From positions 1 to 64,000 of the forward strand of contig CACZHP010000009.1 of the NCBI GenBank assembly GCA_902780935.1: a stretch of DNA of 64,000 nucleotides. The letters run 5' to 3'. A program made the translations under genes and the position numbers. Positions 8,389 to 18,800 of the stretch are shown in pieces. The stretch's first letter is position 1, and each line of letters opens with the position of its first letter. Under the pieces are notes generated by a model, which saw nothing but the letters and a program-made list of their open reading frames with translations, had not been told where the DNA came from and searched no databases. Source of the stretch: an uncultured Bacteroidia bacterium (lineage in GTDB: Bacteria > Bacteroidota > Bacteroidia > Bacteroidales > UBA932).

Positions 8389-10696
8389 GTCTGTTAGGTT
8401 CCGCGCCCATCTTCAGCACTAATGTTCCCCCGGAAGCTATCTGGCTGAAAAGCAGGAATGGCTCATCTATTGGTTTCCCGTCCAAAGTGGCGGATTGGAT
8501 GTAAATATTCTGGGGACTATTGTTAATAGCTTTGATTATGAATGGTTTCCCGGAAGCATAAGTAGGATCCGTGTGGATAACTATCTCGTCGAAAACCGGA
8601 CTTGTCAGCTGCATCTTGCCGTCGCCGGGGCAAAGAGGATGAATACCTGAAGCCGCGAGAACATACCAGGCCGACATCTGACCGACATCATCATTCCCGA
8701 CAAGGCCGGTCATCGGGTCGTCGGAATATGCGTGGGAGCAGATGAAGCGAGTCCACTTCTGTGTTTCCCAAGGTTGGCCTAAAGCGTTGAAAAGGAAAGG
8801 AATATGATGAACCGGTTCATTGGCGTGGTTATAATAGCTGTTCCACATAAGATTGTCCGGAGCGTTCTCGAAGAAGTTCTCAAGGTCAGAAAGGACTTTC
8901 TCACGGCCGCCCATCAGCTCCACCATCCCATCCACATCATGCGGCACGAACCAGCCCTGCTGGTAAGGGTTGCTTTCGACGCAGCCGAAGTCGTCCTTCA
9001 GTCTTCCTTTCTCAGGCCATTCCCACCAGGTGCCGTCGGCGTTCCTGGGTCTGAACCAGCCTACCTCAGGATCGAACACGTTCTTGTAGGCCTGTGAACG
9101 GGTATAATACTCCTCCGCGGTAGCCTTGTCTCCTATTCCCTCTGCCAGGACGGCGATGCACCAGTCGGAATATGCGTGCTCAAGTGTCTCGGAGATCGAA
9201 GAACCATTCGGATTCCATCCGAGAGGGTAATTGCCGAATCTGGCGGAGGAGTTGATCGCATATTCCAAGGCCTTTTCGGCATCGAAGCCCCTGATTCCCT
9301 TAACGAAAGCGTCAGCGGCTACCGAGGCGGCGGGGTTGCCGAGCATGCAGCCGGAATAGGCGTTAAGAAACTCCCAGCGCTCGAGATACTCCTTGCCGCT
9401 CTCCTGGGCCAGTGTCACCAAGGAGGACATCATGTCATCCACGACCTTGGGATTGATCAGCGTCTGGAGAGGCATCTGGCTACGGAACACGTCCCATCCG
9501 CTGAAGATTGTCCTCTTGTCGAACTTTCCTCCGGAGCTGTGGGGCTTATGGTCTCCACCATAATACCGGCCGTCAACATCAGCGAAGAGCCTGGGATCTA
9601 TCAGGGTGTGGTAGAGGCATGTATAGAACACGACCTTGTCGGCCTCGGTGCCGCCCTTGACAGAGATCTTGGACAGTTCCCGGTTCCAGGAATCGACCGC
9701 CTGACGATGGACCTTGTCAAAACTATTATCCGCTATCTCAGCCTCGTAGTTTTTCCTCGCGCCCTCAATATCGACAAATGAGATGCCGACCTTAAGGGTC
9801 GAGCTCTCCCCTGCCTTGGTCGGAAACTCAGTGAAGAAACCGAGATGCTTGCCCTGAATCTCCTTGACATCCTTGATGACAGGAGCCTGGGCGACACGCT
9901 CAAGATATTCCTTACTCGTCACGTCCCAGTTCTTACGAGGCCAGTCATCGGGGATGTCAGCGCTCCAGAAACCGCTGTTTTTCAGAGGTTTGTCAAATTC
10001 AGCGTGAAAATAAACAGTATAGAAGGCCTGCCCTGATCCATTCCCCCAGCCACCGGTCTCGGGAGTGCAACGCATCCATCCCTCGATGACGTTGTCACCT
10101 ATTATCTTGACATATTGTTCCTCCGAAGTGCCGCCTACCCTTCTTGCAAGGTCAACCTGGATCCTGGATTGGTCGCTCTCCGGCCAGGTGAAGCGAAGTA
10201 TGCCGCAACGGGGCGTGGCGGAACATTCCACCTTGATGTCATAGTCCGTCAGATTAACCGAATAGTAGCCAGGCGAAGCGGTCTCAGTGGCCTTGTCGTA
10301 GAAAGAACGCCATCCGTCAAGGCTGCCATCTTCTTTCCCTGATATTTTTTTGAGGGGGCCGGTTGTCGGCATCACAAGGAAATTGCCGAGGTCACCATAC
10401 CAGCCTATACCGCTCATCTGGGTCATCGCGAAGCCTTCGATAGTCTTCATCTCATAGCTGTAGCCGGGGCCGTTGTCTCCTCCTGTGATCGTGTTGGGGC
10501 TGACCTGAACCATCCCGAAAGGAGTAGTCGCGCCAGGGAAAGTCTTCCCAAGGCCATGGGCTACCCCGGCGACATCGGTGTTAGTGCTGGCACCGATAAA
10601 AGGATTGACATAGCAGGTCAGGTCTTCAGATTGGTTCCCGACGCATGAAACGAACGCCAGTGAGACCAACGCCATTAGGAAAAGAGGCTTTCTCAT
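8369..10696 (-). CDS. GH92 family exo-alpha-mannosidase, lipoprotein
   Basis: GH92 enzymes are calcium-dependent exo-alpha-mannosidases that trim mannose from N-glycans or yeast mannan. This 775-residue protein starts with a lipoprotein signal (LVSLAFVSC), so it is probably anchored in the periplasm or outer membrane. Family motifs run in order: YVNPFIGAS and [15 protein letters not shown] near the N-terminus, [17 protein letters not shown], and [14 protein letters not shown] at about residues 664-677. The last carries the conserved aspartates. Length is typical. Its ATG overlaps the stop of the GH38-like gene by 1 base (TAATG), implying coupled translation. Linkage specificity within alpha-1,2, -1,3, -1,4 or -1,6 is not readable. 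Confidence 0.95.
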   Translation of the reverse strand: MRKPLFLMALVSLAFVSCVGNQSEDLTCYVNPFIGASTNTDVAGVAHGLGKTFPGATTPFGMVQVSPNTITGGDNGPGYSYEMKTIEGFAMTQMSGIGWYGDLGNFLVMPTTGPLKKISGKEDGSLDGWRSFYDKATETASPGYYSVNLTDYDIKVECSATPRCGILRFTWPESDQSRIQVDLARRVGGTSEEQYVKIIGDNVIEGWMRCTPETGGWGNGSGQAFYTVYFHAEFDKPLKNSGFWSADIPDDWPRKNWDVTSKEYLERVAQAPVIKDVKEIQGKHLGFFTEFPTKAGESSTLKVGISFVDIEGARKNYEAEIADNSFDKVHRQAVDSWNRELSKISVKGGTEADKVVFYTCLYHTLIDPRLFADVDGRYYGGDHKPHSSGGKFDKRTIFSGWDVFRSQMPLQTLINPKVVDDMMSSLVTLAQESGKEYLERWEFLNAYSGCMLGNPAASVAADAFVKGIRGFDAEKALEYAINSSARFGNYPLGWNPNGSSISETLEHAYSDWCIAVLAEGIGDKATAEEYYTRSQAYKNVFDPEVGWFRPRNADGTWWEWPEKGRLKDDFGCVESNPYQQGWFVPHDVDGMVELMGGREKVLSDLENFFENAPDNLMWNSYYNHANEPVHHIPFLFNALGQPWETQKWTRFICSHAYSDDPMTGLVGNDDVGQMSAWYVLAASGIHPLCPGDGKMQLTSPVFDEIVIHTDPTYASGKPFIIKAINNSPQNIYIQSATLDGKPIDEPFLLFSQIASGGTLVLKMGAEPNRHDNETR

Positions 10697-13218
10697 TATT
10701 TGTTTATCTTGAATGTCTTTATTCCGAATCTGGGGATGGACACTTCCATAATGATGCCATCCTGGCTACCGCTGAAGGAAGGTGTGGCTATTTCCTGGCC
10801 GAGGAGATTCACCTCACGGACATTTGCAGCGGGTATCCCCAACCTTATCTTACGAGGAGATGAGTCACCACCAGCGTTATAAAGCCTGAGCAAGTAACCA
10901 TCTTCCGAGCTCTGGAGAGCACTGAGCAACAATCCTGTGTCTCCAAGGTCCATGACTCCTGACCTTGGACCGGCACCGGGAATCGCTCGGAGAGGCTCGT
11001 TCCAAGACTGGTTCTCTTCCTGGATTCCCGCCTCATCCCACTTCCCGGCATGAGGCACAATGGCGAACCTCATCTCAGTGGGACGTGTGATGCTGTAGTT
11101 CCTTCCCCAAAGACCGTTTCCGGAGAACTGGACAGTGAGCGCAAGAGGAAAATCGGGGCCGTAGGTGTAGGATGTGGTGTGGTCTGACAGAAGTGCCAGA
11201 CTCTTGCCATTCTTACCGCACAAGTCAACCCAATCGAGGATAACATTGTGCTTGATATCATCCCACATGTCGAAATAGGTGTTCTCAAGCGCACTCTCGC
11301 ACACGTCAAAAGGAGCGTCTTTGAACAATGTCGGATTCTCGCAGGTGACGGGGAACAGAACATTCAGGTCGTAACGGGAATCGTAAAATGCCCTATGGCG
11401 GTTATTGTAGGCATCCTTCTGGGCGAACTTACCTATCCTTTTATTTTCTTTCCAGTCTATCTTAAGGTCGAAATCGATCCTCCGGCTCCCATCGCCTACG
11501 GTGATTATCTGCGAAAATGGCACGGAAGCTATTGTCCCACGGACAGTTATCTTTGTCAATATACCATCCGCACGGCTCACTTCCACGGTGGCGGGCTCAT
11601 CCGTCGAGGAATGCCAACACCCATCATCCATGAACCATCCCACCAATTGGCCAAGCGCCTGACCGGATCTTAAGTCGACATATTCAACGCCCTCCTTGGA
11701 CCTGAGGCTAGTGATCACACCACCGTCAGACGGAGAGAATGTAAGGATATAAGCACCCACATTGACCTTCACGGGACCGTCTGAGGCTCCACTGGTCTTG
11801 ACTATTGGCGTGACCAGAGTGCTCTTTCCCTGGCGGCTGAAGGTGTAGGACGCGATCCCGAGAGCGGGAGCTGAAGCCTTGAAAACGGCTTTCCCGCCTT
11901 CAACGATATAAGGGACGGCGGCGCCATCAGGTCCAGTGATTCTGAAGGCCTCAGGCCATCCTTCTGGAATATCAGCACTAACCGTCTCCTGGCGAGGGAA
12001 GGCAGCCGTATTCACAACTCCAAACTGCCTTAATGAGGATCCATCGATCCCATCTACCGCAAGCATACGGGATATAGCCTCCCCACAATTATCCAACGAG
12101 GCCCCGGTCCAAAGGGCAACATTCTCAGCCCAGTTCCCCCTTTTGTTGAGCCTATTGTAAGGTACAATCCAGCAATCGTGGTGCTGAGAAAGCAGAAGAG
12201 TACGCCAAGCCTCGTCAATCAGGGACTGGTCAAGCCTTTGTCCAGTGGAAAGGCCGAGAAGCGCTCCTGTCTTCTCTGTCATCACAATCTCGTTTTCAGC
12301 TCTACGGACCTGTCGGGCAAGTCTCTGAAGTATCTGAGAGCCCCATACAAGCCCTCCCAGGACATCTTCCTGAGACATATGGTAGACATCATGGACAGCA
12401 CCATCGGGCTCTCCCTCAAAATACTGTCTCCAAGTCAGGTAGCTGACACCAGGATGAGAGGCTCCACCATAGTCGAGCCATGGCCCGTTTGTCCAACCCG
12501 CATCTTGGAAACACATTCCGACCGGCCGCTGGACTCCGGCCGCCTCACAATCATCAATATAACTGGGATAACGTCCATTAGCCTCGGTTTCCCATACATT
12601 TTTTCCTAGTTTCTCGAAAGAATATCTCGGGACGGCGAGGATATGGCTGCCATCAGCGGAAGTCCACTCCACCACTCCATTGCCGAATCCTGCGGAGTAA
12701 CCACCCCAACAAGTGTTTGGACATTTAATGGAGGCGTACTTGAAACCGAACTGGCTTAGAACCATCGGGAGAGCTGAAGTGAAACAAGGCTCCTCAACCG
12801 CATAGGTAAGGAACTCAGCCTGAGGGAAATGCTTCCACACCTTATCCATTCCGTAACGGAACTGGCGGATTATGCTTTCTCCGGAGATGGTGTACATATA
12901 CGACTGGGCATACGAAGGGTTGGTGAACTCCACCCGAGGTGTCATGGCAAGTGCCTTGAGCCTTTCCAGGCCTCCGGGGTTGTGAACAGCCACGGAATCC
13001 CATGTCTCCGGCTCAATCTCAAGGCAGATGCTCCATTCAGGATGGGCCTCCAACTGGTCTGCCATGTAATCAGTGTAGGTCTTCAACGGATAGTGGCCAT
13101 AAACACCGCCATGAAAGCCATCCACGAAATACATCCTGTCCTGGGCATTTACAGAAATCGTCACACAAACAGCTGCCAAAACTGCCGTGAAAGCTGAATA
13201 AAACCTCGCTAGCATCAT
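10696..13218 (-). CDS. GH38-like alpha-mannosidase, secreted, divergent active site
   Basis: The 840-residue protein starts with a signal peptide ending near VSVNAQD. It has the arrangement of GH38: an N-terminal catalytic fold, the alpha-mannosidase middle domain (EAWRTLLLSQHHDCWIVPYN, near residue 350) and C-terminal beta domains. The usual GH38 start (a His-x-Asp zinc pair) is replaced by FVDGFHGGVYGHYP, and the nucleophile region reads AVEEPCFTSALP. It therefore belongs to a divergent branch, and its mannosidase activity is inferred from domain order and from GH92 next door. It overlaps the SGNH gene upstream by 4 bases (ATGA) and GH92 downstream by 1 base, a tightly coupled operon. Confidence 0.82.
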   Translation of the reverse strand: MMLARFYSAFTAVLAAVCVTISVNAQDRMYFVDGFHGGVYGHYPLKTYTDYMADQLEAHPEWSICLEIEPETWDSVAVHNPGGLERLKALAMTPRVEFTNPSYAQSYMYTISGESIIRQFRYGMDKVWKHFPQAEFLTYAVEEPCFTSALPMVLSQFGFKYASIKCPNTCWGGYSAGFGNGVVEWTSADGSHILAVPRYSFEKLGKNVWETEANGRYPSYIDDCEAAGVQRPVGMCFQDAGWTNGPWLDYGGASHPGVSYLTWRQYFEGEPDGAVHDVYHMSQEDVLGGLVWGSQILQRLARQVRRAENEIVMTEKTGALLGLSTGQRLDQSLIDEAWRTLLLSQHHDCWIVPYNRLNKRGNWAENVALWTGASLDNCGEAISRMLAVDGIDGSSLRQFGVVNTAAFPRQETVSADIPEGWPEAFRITGPDGAAVPYIVEGGKAVFKASAPALGIASYTFSRQGKSTLVTPIVKTSGASDGPVKVNVGAYILTFSPSDGGVITSLRSKEGVEYVDLRSGQALGQLVGWFMDDGCWHSSTDEPATVEVSRADGILTKITVRGTIASVPFSQIITVGDGSRRIDFDLKIDWKENKRIGKFAQKDAYNNRHRAFYDSRYDLNVLFPVTCENPTLFKDAPFDVCESALENTYFDMWDDIKHNVILDWVDLCGKNGKSLALLSDHTTSYTYGPDFPLALTVQFSGNGLWGRNYSITRPTEMRFAIVPHAGKWDEAGIQEENQSWNEPLRAIPGAGPRSGVMDLGDTGLLLSALQSSEDGYLLRLYNAGGDSSPRKIRLGIPAANVREVNLLGQEIATPSFSGSQDGIIMEVSIPRFGIKTFKINK

Positions 13219-14609
13219 ATCTTCTCCAATGTTATTCTCCTGGTCACAGGCTTATTAATTGTGTAGATCCGTTCGACAAGATCCGATGACAGTTTCTCCC
13301 ATGTCTCCCTAACCTCGGGAATGGAACTCTTCCTGAACCAATATGCGGAATATCCCACAAAGGGATTTTTCTTAGCCTCGGCCTCAACCATTTCTAAAGA
13401 CTTCCAGTCATCCTTGAACATCTGATCCGTACCGCCGAACATGTTAGACTCCATCCAGACATATTCCCTAAGGCGCTTGTCATTCTCGAAACGCTCCTCA
13501 TTGAGGTACATGACAGCGGAAGCCTGACGATACTGGGGTGTGTTGGTCAACTCGGCCATATTGATTCCAGCAGACAGGTCAGACGAAGTGAACTCGGCGA
13601 TGCATTGGCCGTCTATCAATAGCCTGTAATTGCCCTCAGCAAGTCTCCTGACCTTCAATGTCTCCTGGTTGAATTCCTCAGTGAAAGGGATCATTGCCAA
13701 AGCATCCCTCTGGGAGTGGATATTCCCCCAACCGTGCTCTGAGACAGAATCGCACGGATAAGGCAGAGCTCCGGCGAGATAGTCGAAGGAAATAATCCCG
13801 CCTGTTTTTGTGATATTCGTGATCTTACAGTTATCTGCCTCAAGGACTTTCTTCTTTGAAGCGTCTATGTCTATCCCGGCGACCTTTTTCCCTGCTAATC
13901 CTTGAGCCTTGAGGAACAGATAAGCCATGACCATCTGGCCATCTTTATCCGGATGGATCCTGTCCTGGGGGCAGAAAGAATATACGGGATCGGTAGACTG
14001 TGCCTTCGCAGCCAGAGCCAACATCGGTTTGTTCAAGTCCACGAAGCCCCACCCGTGCTCACTGGCGGTTGATTCCTGTACGGAGATGATTTTCTGTATA
14101 GCTGCGTTCTTTCCAGGAAGCACCGCGTTATTAAACGTTGAGGTCTCGTCATAAGGCGAGCCACCTATCATGACAACCTCCACATCCGAAGGCAGTTCCT
14201 CAAGCCTTGAGGTTATCTTTGAGAAGTACTCCAGCGACCGGTTAACCTTCTCTTGGGAAAGCGTCTCCACATCCTCCTTGTCATAGACTCCCCAGTATCC
14301 GGTGTCGTTCATTCCGAAAGTCAGGGTAATGTAAGTCGGATTCTCCTTCAACACATCCCAATCCCAACGATTGAGGATACTCCTCGCCTCGTCACCCCCG
14401 ACGCCCCGGTTCATTATCGTCAATGGCATGTCCGGGAAACGGGTCATGTAATACAGCCAGATGTATGAATGATAATGTCCCCCATGGGTGATGCTGTCCC
14501 CTACCAGCGCCACTCGGTCACCAGCCTTGAAAGCCGGAATCAAAGATTGGGAAAAAGTGAGTGGCAAAGCCAGGAGGAACAGCGACACTGTCGCCAGAAA
14601 TCGTCTCAT
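13215..14609 (-). CDS. SGNH/GDSL-family hydrolase, secreted
   Basis: A 464-residue protein with a signal peptide (MRRFLATVSLFLLALPLTFS). It has the four SGNH blocks: GDSITHGGHYHSY with the nucleophile serine, the glycine of block II in NRGVGGDEAR, TFGMNDTGYW for block III, and DRIHPDKDGQ with the catalytic Asp/His pair. Such enzymes often deacetylate or de-esterify glycans, which would expose mannosides to the GH38 and GH92 enzymes encoded next. The C-terminal 200 residues are not recognised. An upstream in-frame ATG would add 14 residues before the signal peptide; the ATG at 14609 is preferred because the signal peptide starts there. It is the first gene of the operon. Confidence 0.88.
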   Translation of the reverse strand: MRRFLATVSLFLLALPLTFSQSLIPAFKAGDRVALVGDSITHGGHYHSYIWLYYMTRFPDMPLTIMNRGVGGDEARSILNRWDWDVLKENPTYITLTFGMNDTGYWGVYDKEDVETLSQEKVNRSLEYFSKITSRLEELPSDVEVVMIGGSPYDETSTFNNAVLPGKNAAIQKIISVQESTASEHGWGFVDLNKPMLALAAKAQSTDPVYSFCPQDRIHPDKDGQMVMAYLFLKAQGLAGKKVAGIDIDASKKKVLEADNCKITNITKTGGIISFDYLAGALPYPCDSVSEHGWGNIHSQRDALAMIPFTEEFNQETLKVRRLAEGNYRLLIDGQCIAEFTSSDLSAGINMAELTNTPQYRQASAVMYLNEERFENDKRLREYVWMESNMFGGTDQMFKDDWKSLEMVEAEAKKNPFVGYSAYWFRKSSIPEVRETWEKLSSDLVERIYTINKPVTRRITLEKI

Positions 14610-14626
14610 TTCGTTCTCGTTTTTGA

Positions 14627-14634
14627 CAAAACTA
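14627..14634 (-). promoter_or_regulatory. Candidate promoter -7 box (TAGTTTTG) for the SGNH-GH38-GH92 operon
   Basis: The minus strand reads TAGTTTTG, matching TAnnTTTG, 18 bases upstream of the SGNH ATG. It lies in the 149-base divergent gap, which also holds AT-rich partly symmetric sequence (about 14655-14690) that could be an operator for the neighbouring hybrid regulator. The operator idea is speculation. Confidence 0.4.
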
Positions 14635-14758
14635 CTTAAGAATGGGCTCATAAAGTTATACTATACCGCAAAAAAAGTATATTATAAGCCCGATGGCCTG
14701 ACCTTGAATGTGTTTTCATCAATATAATTGGTTATATTGCGACAGTTATAATCAAATC

Positions 14759-15895
14759 ATGATGGAAATCAAGTTATTAAGAGGGATAAGAGTTTCTCTT
14801 GCCAGCCTGGCTGTTCTCGCCGTCATATGCTCTTGCGGGAAAAGAGGGTTATCAAGGGGAGAAGGAAACGAGAACGATGACCAGACGATCACCTTGGACA
14901 ACGAGATCGCCAAAAAGATAATCCAGGATGATGCCGGTGTGACTGCGGGTGACGGCATGTACTCAATCGCCCTGCCTGATGGCAGAAGCATATTCCTGAT
15001 GGGAGACTCTTACACCGGGAAGGTGACATCGGGGCAAAGGAGCACGAGCGACCACATGTTCAGGAACACCTATCAAGTGTACAACAACGGCAAGGTGAGC
15101 GCCATCACCACTGGAAGCGACCATTCAGCAGCCATTCCTCCCGGATTTCCTGACGAGCAGAGATGGTACTGGCCTGGCCACGGCTTCGTGGCGGGAAACA
15201 CGTTGTACATATTCCAGTTCGTGATGTATCAGGCAAGTGCGGGTGCCTGGGGGTTCAAGTACCTGGAGACTCACGTGCTGGAATACAGTCTTCCTGAGAT
15301 AAAACTGATTAAAGACTACAGGATACCTTACATGGGGACTCCTGAGGCGGTTTATGGAGCGGCAGCCCTCTACGACGGTGGGAAGGTCTATGTCTACGCC
15401 CAATACGAGAAGGCAAACCAAGACCCTTTCAACGTGGTCTCGCAGGTGCTTTGCGCTAGGACGACCGTTGAGAATCTGGGAACGGAATGGGAGTATTACA
15501 CTGGTTCAGACTGGAGCAAAGACAGCTCAAAGGCGGCCCCGCTTACGGGCCTTTCGGCTTTCCCTGTCTCCTCACAGTTCAACGTGTTCAAACTAAGGGA
15601 CAAATATGTGCTTCTAAGCCAGCACAAGATGCTGGGTGACGGAAGGATATTCACTGCCGTCTCCGACACTCCCCAAGGACCATGGCACAATGTGAGACAG
15701 ATATTCAAGACGCCCTATCTGGGTAACCAGAACTGGTTCACTTACAATGCGATGGGGCATCCGCAATTCGAGAAGGACGGTAAACTCCTGGTCTCATTCA
15801 ATGTCAATACAAATGATTTCTCGGAGCAATTCACGAATGTGGAGAGCTACCGTCCGAGGTTCTTCTGGTATCCGATAGACAAAATCATCCAATGA
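14759..15895 (+). CDS. Lipoprotein with DUF4185/DUF5005-like beta-propeller fold
   Basis: A 378-residue protein with a lipoprotein signal (ASLAVLAVICSCG). The body resembles five-bladed propeller families around GH43/GH117 (annotated DUF4185 or DUF5005): IFLMGDSYTGKV, RWYWPGHGFV, GTPEAVYGAAALYDGGKVYVY and GPWHNVRQIF are regularly spaced strand motifs. No catalytic triad could be assigned. The start codon is ATG-ATG at 14759/14762, because an upstream in-frame ATG at 14708 would put 17 residues before the signal. Its stop overlaps the ATG of the hybrid sensor gene (ATGA), so the two proteins are made together. The lipoprotein may bind or sense the glycan. Confidence 0.75.
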   Translation: MMEIKLLRGIRVSLASLAVLAVICSCGKRGLSRGEGNENDDQTITLDNEIAKKIIQDDAGVTAGDGMYSIALPDGRSIFLMGDSYTGKVTSGQRSTSDHMFRNTYQVYNNGKVSAITTGSDHSAAIPPGFPDEQRWYWPGHGFVAGNTLYIFQFVMYQASAGAWGFKYLETHVLEYSLPEIKLIKDYRIPYMGTPEAVYGAAALYDGGKVYVYAQYEKANQDPFNVVSQVLCARTTVENLGTEWEYYTGSDWSKDSSKAAPLTGLSAFPVSSQFNVFKLRDKYVLLSQHKMLGDGRIFTAVSDTPQGPWHNVRQIFKTPYLGNQNWFTYNAMGHPQFEKDGKLLVSFNVNTNDFSEQFTNVESYRPRFFWYPIDKIIQ

Positions 15896-18800
15896 GACTC
15901 GCCAAAGCCTTAGCCTCGTCCATTTTGGCGGTTATGGCGGCTATTTCCAGCCAGGCCATCGAGAGAGTACGCTCATACACGATCAAAGACGGTCTCGCCG
16001 ACAGTTCTCCCAGATTCATTACGCAAGATTCAGAGGGTATCCTCTGGATATGCACATGGGGTGGCGTCAGCAGGTTTGACGGTGGATCTTTCGAGTCTGT
16101 CGACAACAAATTAGGTACGTTTTTCGGGACTACCAGAAGTGTGTTCGAGGCTGGCGACGGGGTGTATTGGATATGTAATCATAGCGGCATAAATAGGATT
16201 AACTTGCTCACCGGAGAGTGCGATTCGTTCAAACTCGGATATGATAAAGTGCAGCAGAGCGTTGATGCCTTCCTGCTGGCGGTTTCCGGGAATGGTTCTG
16301 TTTTCTGCACCTTGCAGAATTGGGGAATCTGCCACTTCAATGAGGAAAGAAGTGAGATGGTTCCTATCAACATCAAGGATGTCAACACAGGGCAGATCGC
16401 GGAGTTGCTCTGTGTCGGCGAGGGCAGGTTGATGGTGCGGGAGAATTCCGGGATCACATCCCTGATTCGATATGTATCCGGACCTGAAGGGATCACTGTC
16501 GTATCCTCCGAATTCATTCTTGGACGCGGTATTGTCTCAGGCATATTCAAATTGGATCAGGGGATCGGACTGGTGACTCCTGAAGGCAAACTGCACATCT
16601 GGGATGAGGCTGCCGAGACTGTAACAAAATCATTTGACATTCCTGCAGGGATATATGCTACAGGTGCCTCCAAAGGCGATGTTGCTTCGATATCATACAG
16701 GGATTCAAAGTCATACGAGATCAATCTCCATGATGGTTCCATAAAGGAAATCACAGCACTTACAGGGAAGAATGTCGGCTGCCTGCATTACGGCACAGAG
16801 GGAATTCTTTGGGCTGGAGTTAACGGAGGAGGCCTTTTGGCTATTTGGGACGACTCCTCTGGGATGAATCTGTTTCTCAACAAAGATATTACCGGAGATA
16901 GGGTCGCGAATGTCTCATCATTTATGGAAATGCCTGAAGGAGAATTACTTGTCGGTACCGAAGGCAACGGATTCTATCTCTTGAGACCAGACGGCTCATC
17001 AAAGACATACGGTAAAGGCGAGGGACTGAGCAATGAGAAAGTTTATGTCTTTGAGAAGGCTCTTGGTAGTGATATCTTCATAGGCCATGAAGGAGACGGC
17101 ATCAATGTCCTGTCAGGTGGAAAACTCATGGATTTCCTCAAAGACGAGGATGAGATCCGCAACATTTACACTATCCGCCGTGATGACAAGGAGGACTGCT
17201 GGTACTTGGGTGCTTTTGAGCACGGAATCGCGAGACTCAAGGCAAGAAAAGGGCCTGGAGGCAACTACATCAAAACAGGGTTGGATTATTGGTATTCAGA
17301 TGATCCTGACCATTTCTCGGCGAAATCAGTAACAGACATCATCCCGACTAACGATGGTAAACTTATCGTAGGTACACTTTCAGAGGGTTGCCTTGTCTTC
17401 GACATCAAGAGCGAGTCTTTCATGGATCGCCAACTCTGCGAGGAGACTGTTCTATGCCTCTTTTTAGAGAACGACTATTCCTTGTGGATCGGAACAGGTG
17501 GCTTCGGTCTGCGACATATCACAAGAGACGAATCAGGAAACCTATCCTCGAAGATCTTTGACCGCGAAAGTGGTCTTAGAGACCTTTCTATCCATGGAAT
17601 CCTCAAGGATAGCGAAGGGCATATCTGGGTAAGCACCAATCTGGGTCTGTCAAAACTCACACCTGATACGGGTGAAATCGTGAATTACTTTGGCAATGAT
17701 GACCTCCAGAGCGACGAGTTTTCCAACTCCGCATGCTTGATGGCATCAGACGGTACTTTGCTATTTGGCGGTGTAGACGGGTTCAACAGGTTCGATCCCC
17801 TCAAGGTCTCCAAGAGAGACTTCGAGCCAGATCCTCACATCATCCGGTTCTCGCTGATGAGAGAGCCCGGGAGGCTATTCCCCACCAATGAGGAAATTGT
17901 TCTGAAACACAATGAGAACTACTTCAGCATCAGCTTCTCTGCCATAGAATTCATCGAGAATTCCAGTTGTGAGTATGCCTACAGGCTCGTCGGGTTCGAC
18001 GATCAGTGGATACACCAGCCCAAGGCCACTCCTGTCACATACACCAACCTGCACCATGGAAAGTACAGTTTCCAGGTCAGGTGCACGAATGGAGACAAGA
18101 AATGGGGATCCAAAACGGCCTCACTTGCCATAACCGTGAGAAGGCCTTGGTGGAACACGCCATGGGCATGGCTCATTTACACATTCCTGATTGGAGGAGC
18201 GATATATGCGATAAATCTGGTCGCGAGGATAAGGACCAGGCGCAAGCAAGAGATGGAGCTTGAGATCCTCAACAAAGAGCATGAGAATGAGACATACGAG
18301 GCCAAATTGAGGTTCTTCACCAACATCGCTCATGAGTTCGGCACTCCCCTCACCTTGATTAGCGGTGCCGGTGAGCGCCTGATGGACACAGGCCAGTTAT
18401 CCAGCAAGCCCGCGAAGTACGTTAACATCATCAAGGATAACGCAGACAGGATGCTCCGTCTGATTAAGGAACTGATGGATTTCCGAAAGGTGGACACTGG
18501 CAACTATCCATTGACATACAGCAGGTTCGATATCGCAAAGATGACCAGGGATCTTGTTCTGGGCTACTCTGGTCAAGGAGAGTCAGGGAATATAAGCATA
18601 GAACTGGATGTCCCGGAAGAGGAGACATTGATAGTCAGCGACTACGGAGCCGTGGAAAAAATTCTCCATAATCTGGTATCCAACGCATACAAATACACCC
18701 CTGAGCAAGGTAATATCAAGGTTTCACTAATTCCTCTAGAGAACTCATCTGTCAAGCTCACAGTGACCAACTCCGGAAAAGGAATCAAACCTGAGGACCT

